NCBI GenBank assembly: GCA_017959485.1
Contig: JAGDAM010000089.1
Location: 1 to 6,784, forward strand
DNA from: Clostridia bacterium
GTDB taxonomy: Bacteria > Bacillota_A > Clostridia > Oscillospirales > CAG-272
Direction of reading: 5' to 3'
Length of the DNA stretch: 6,784 nucleotides
Every line of letters begins with the position of its first letter. Position 1 is the stretch's first letter. The notes beneath the pieces were generated by a model. The model ran no database searches. It had not been told where the DNA came from and was given only the letters and a program-made list of their open reading frames with translations. The position numbers were made by a program, and so were the translations under genes. Of this stretch, positions 5,161 to 6,784 are shown one piece after another.

Positions 5161-6784
5161 GGGCCGCGGAGGATTCCGGAGAGCCGCGGTAAGAACCGCG
5201 GCCGATCCGGCGTACCTGCTCCTTTGTGTTTTCATCATTCTGCTTTCCCTGTTCGGCGGAGCCGCCGAAGCGCTTTTCTGCCTCGCGGCGTCACTGATTG
5301 TCCTGGCGGACAGAGCGCGTCTGTACGGCGGAGCGGAGGATTATTTCCTTTCCGTCGGAGCCGGAGCGGCCGAAGGCGGTTCCGTGAAAATTCTCACCCC
5401 CTACGCGTCGTCAGCGTCCTCCTTTCTCGGGAAGGTCTCGGTCCTGTCGCTCGCGGTATCGCTTCCTCTGATAATCCGCGCGCTGTCCGGAGGAATCCCG
5501 GTTAAGGAAATGTTTTCCGGTCTGCTTGCCGCCATGGCGCTGCCGACGGTGGCTTTGAGCCGCTCGCACGGCGCTTTCTTCGCTTCGGTAATCTCGCGCA
5601 GACTTGGAAAACTCGCGGAAGAAAAGTCGGAAACCGGACCGCTGGTCACCGATCCTTCCGCCGCGGAGAAATTCGCTTCCGCGGATTGCCTCGTGATACT
5701 CGATCCGTCGCTGATATACGACGTGACAGCCGAGGTCAGAACGGTTTTTTCGGGAGGTACCGTCTATTCGGGCATGTCGCTCGGCGAGAGCGCCATGCGC
5801 GGCGCGGCCGAGGCCGCGATAGTGATGACGGCACTTGCTTCATCGAGACCCGGAGGAGTCCTGAAACGGTCGCATGAGGCCGCTTTCGACCGCTTCTGCG
5901 AGTTTCTGCTCGGCGCGAACCCCCGCATCCATCAGGGCTCGGTATTTTCCCGCCCCGTTTACGACGTTCCGGCGGAGGGCGACATCTCGGTCAGGATCAG
6001 CTACGCCGGCGGCCAGATAGATTCGGAGTCGAGATTCCGTTCCGGCTCGAGGCGGGCGGTTTCCGCGTGTCAGTTCATCCGTCTTCACAACGGCGGAACG
6101 GCTCCCCTGACTCAGGAGAGTCTCGAAGAGGCGCTTTCGGCTTTTGACTCGATGTCCGAGTCGGGACTCACGCCCTACGTCCTGATTTCCAGTCCGGCGG
6201 CTTCCGCGGACGTCGATCCTTCCATCTTTCCTCACGGGAGGATACTCGAGTGCATAATCGGAGTGGGAGGAGCTTTCCCCGAGGACAACGCTCAGGCGGC
6301 GTCGGCGCTTACCGATTTCGGACTGTCGCCGCTCCTTGTGCTTCCTTCCGACAATCCTTCCGCCGTTCGATTCGCGCGGGAGAGCGGACTTTGCGACCCC
6401 GATCCCGGATCGGACGACTTTTGCGTCCCGTCGGAACTGACGTCCGACGGAGGGCTCGGAAGCGGTGAACTGGAAAAAAAGCGCGTCTTCCGCGGCTTTT
6501 CGAGAGAAGACTGTCTTAACCTTCTTAGACGTCTGAAAAGGGAGGGGAAGAAATCCGCCGCCGTGATCAAGCGTCAGTCTGATCTGCCTCTGACCTCTGA
6601 AACCGTTTGCTCCGCGGGAGTTTACGGCAGCGCAGACGCGGCGGTTTCGGGCTCGGTCGGATGCTTCGTGTCGCGTGCGTCTACCGACGGAACCGGCGGA
6701 CTGGGTTCGGTCTTTTCTCTGATATCCGAGTCGGTCTCGCTCTGCGGATGCGTGCGCGCCCTCTTCGCTTTCTTTATCGCTTTC
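5144..6784 (+). CDS. Degenerate (pseudo-) P-type ATPase lacking the actuator domain, 3' end outside window
   Basis: The frame is open for 547 codons from an ATG with a strong Shine-Dalgarno, overlaps the clpE end by 17 bases, and runs off the window. Segment order follows a P2-like P-type cation ATPase: TM1-2 (about 24-56), TM3 (98-113), TM4 (122-145, with the ion-site-type Pro134 in ALPTVALS), then P-N-P cytoplasmic domains and the start of TM5 at the edge. Only about 40 residues join TM2 to TM3, where an actuator domain of over 100 is normal. Catalytic signatures are degraded: DKTGT is DPSLI (Asp187 kept), the KGA-like N-domain site is SGS (300-302), TGDN is PSDN (401-404, in a well-kept helix-strand context), the P-domain Lys is Cys457, and GDGxNDxP is IKRQSDLP (475-482). 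It is therefore probably not a phosphorylating pump; a structural, sensor or adaptor role is inferred. A divergent HAD-like membrane protein of unknown family is the alternative. Confidence 0.72.
   Translation, partial: MDRVTEGRGGFRRAAVRTAADPAYLLLCVFIILLSLFGGAAEALFCLAASLIVLADRARLYGGAEDYFLSVGAGAAEGGSVKILTPYASSASSFLGKVSVLSLAVSLPLIIRALSGGIPVKEMFSGLLAAMALPTVALSRSHGAFFASVISRRLGKLAEEKSETGPLVTDPSAAEKFASADCLVILDPSLIYDVTAEVRTVFSGGTVYSGMSLGESAMRGAAEAAIVMTALASSRPGGVLKRSHEAAFDRFCEFLLGANPRIHQGSVFSRPVYDVPAEGDISVRISYAGGQIDSESRFRSGSRRAVSACQFIRLHNGGTAPLTQESLEEALSAFDSMSESGLTPYVLISSPAASADVDPSIFPHGRILECIIGVGGAFPEDNAQAASALTDFGLSPLLVLPSDNPSAVRFARESGLCDPDPGSDDFCVPSELTSDGGLGSGELEKKRVFRGFSREDCLNLLRRLKREGKKSAAVIKRQSDLPLTSETVCSAGVYGSADAAVSGSVGCFVSRASTDGTGGLGSVFSLISESVSLCGCVRALFAFFIAF
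5183..5202 (+). repeat. Perfect 8-bp hairpin early in the pseudo-ATPase gene
   Basis: GCCGCGGT (5183-5190) and ACCGCGGC (5195-5202) are exact complements around the tetraloop AAGA, 22 bases past the clpE stop and inside codons 14-20 of the overlapping gene. A third CCGCGG at 5164-5169 could pair with either arm, giving alternative folds. There is no T-tract, so it is not a standard terminator. It may affect translation or mRNA stability, or may simply reflect Arg/Ala codons in GC-rich DNA. Confidence 0.4.

Noticed and set aside
5783..5791. GES triplet in LGES as the A-domain TGES motif
   Set aside because: It lies at residues 214-216, after the phosphorylation-site equivalent at residue 187, not between TM2 and TM3 where the actuator motif belongs.
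5840..6235. Minus-strand open frame of 131 codons, and other short frames on both strands between 5224 and 6570
   Set aside because: They cover the plus-strand pseudo-ATPase frame, which is open throughout, has a strong ribosome site and matches P-type ATPase segments. The short frames show nothing recognisable.
5144..6784. The last gene as a decaying pseudogene or frameshifted pump
   Set aside because: No stop or frame change occurs in 547 codons, codon use matches the neighbours, and the start has a strong ribosome site. The losses fall on catalytic residues while structural stretches remain.

Overview
The window looks like a piece of chromosome from a GC-rich Clostridia-type Bacillota, plausibly an uncultured gut or rumen Oscillospirales/Christensenellales-like lineage. 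This is inferred from the ecfT-truA junction, a DUF5711-like protein beside a CvpA-family protein, and a ClpE-architecture unfoldase; no rRNA or other taxonomic marker is present. All genes lie on the + strand and are packed almost without gaps. No RNA gene, mobile element, CRISPR array or convincing rho-independent terminator was seen.

Layout: (1) bases 1-153 hold the C-terminal end of EcfT, the transmembrane subunit of an energy-coupling-factor vitamin/metal transporter. (2) truA (tRNA pseudouridine synthase A) starts at a TTG that overlaps the ecfT stop. (3) A DUF5711-like single-span membrane protein with a probable extracytoplasmic beta-propeller overlaps truA by 4 bases (ATGA). (4) A four-helix CvpA-family membrane protein follows 9 bases later behind a good Shine-Dalgarno. 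(5) After a 62-base AT-richer spacer comes a ClpE-like AAA+ unfoldase with an N-terminal CxxC/CxxC zinc module, two complete ATPase modules and a ClpP-docking IGF loop. (6) Its last 17 bases overlap the start of a large gene that stays open to the window edge (547 codons seen).

The last gene is the most interesting item. Its sequence follows the plan of a P2-like (type II) P-type cation ATPase: TM1-2, TM3-4 with the TM4 proline, P-domain, N-domain, P-domain, start of TM5. The actuator (A) domain is missing, and every catalytic signature is degraded: DKTGT reads DPSLI, the KGA-like site reads SGS, TGDN reads PSDN, the P-domain lysine is Cys, and GDGxNDxP reads IKRQSDLP. The frame is uninterrupted and has a strong ribosome binding site, so it looks like a maintained pseudo-P-type ATPase rather than a decaying pseudogene.

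How the genes might work together is inference. EcfT and TruA are housekeeping neighbours. DUF5711-like, CvpA, ClpE-like and the pseudo-ATPase could form an envelope or protein-quality-control module in which a ClpP-competent unfoldase is produced in translational coupling with a catalytically dead membrane protein that might act as its adaptor, anchor or sensor.
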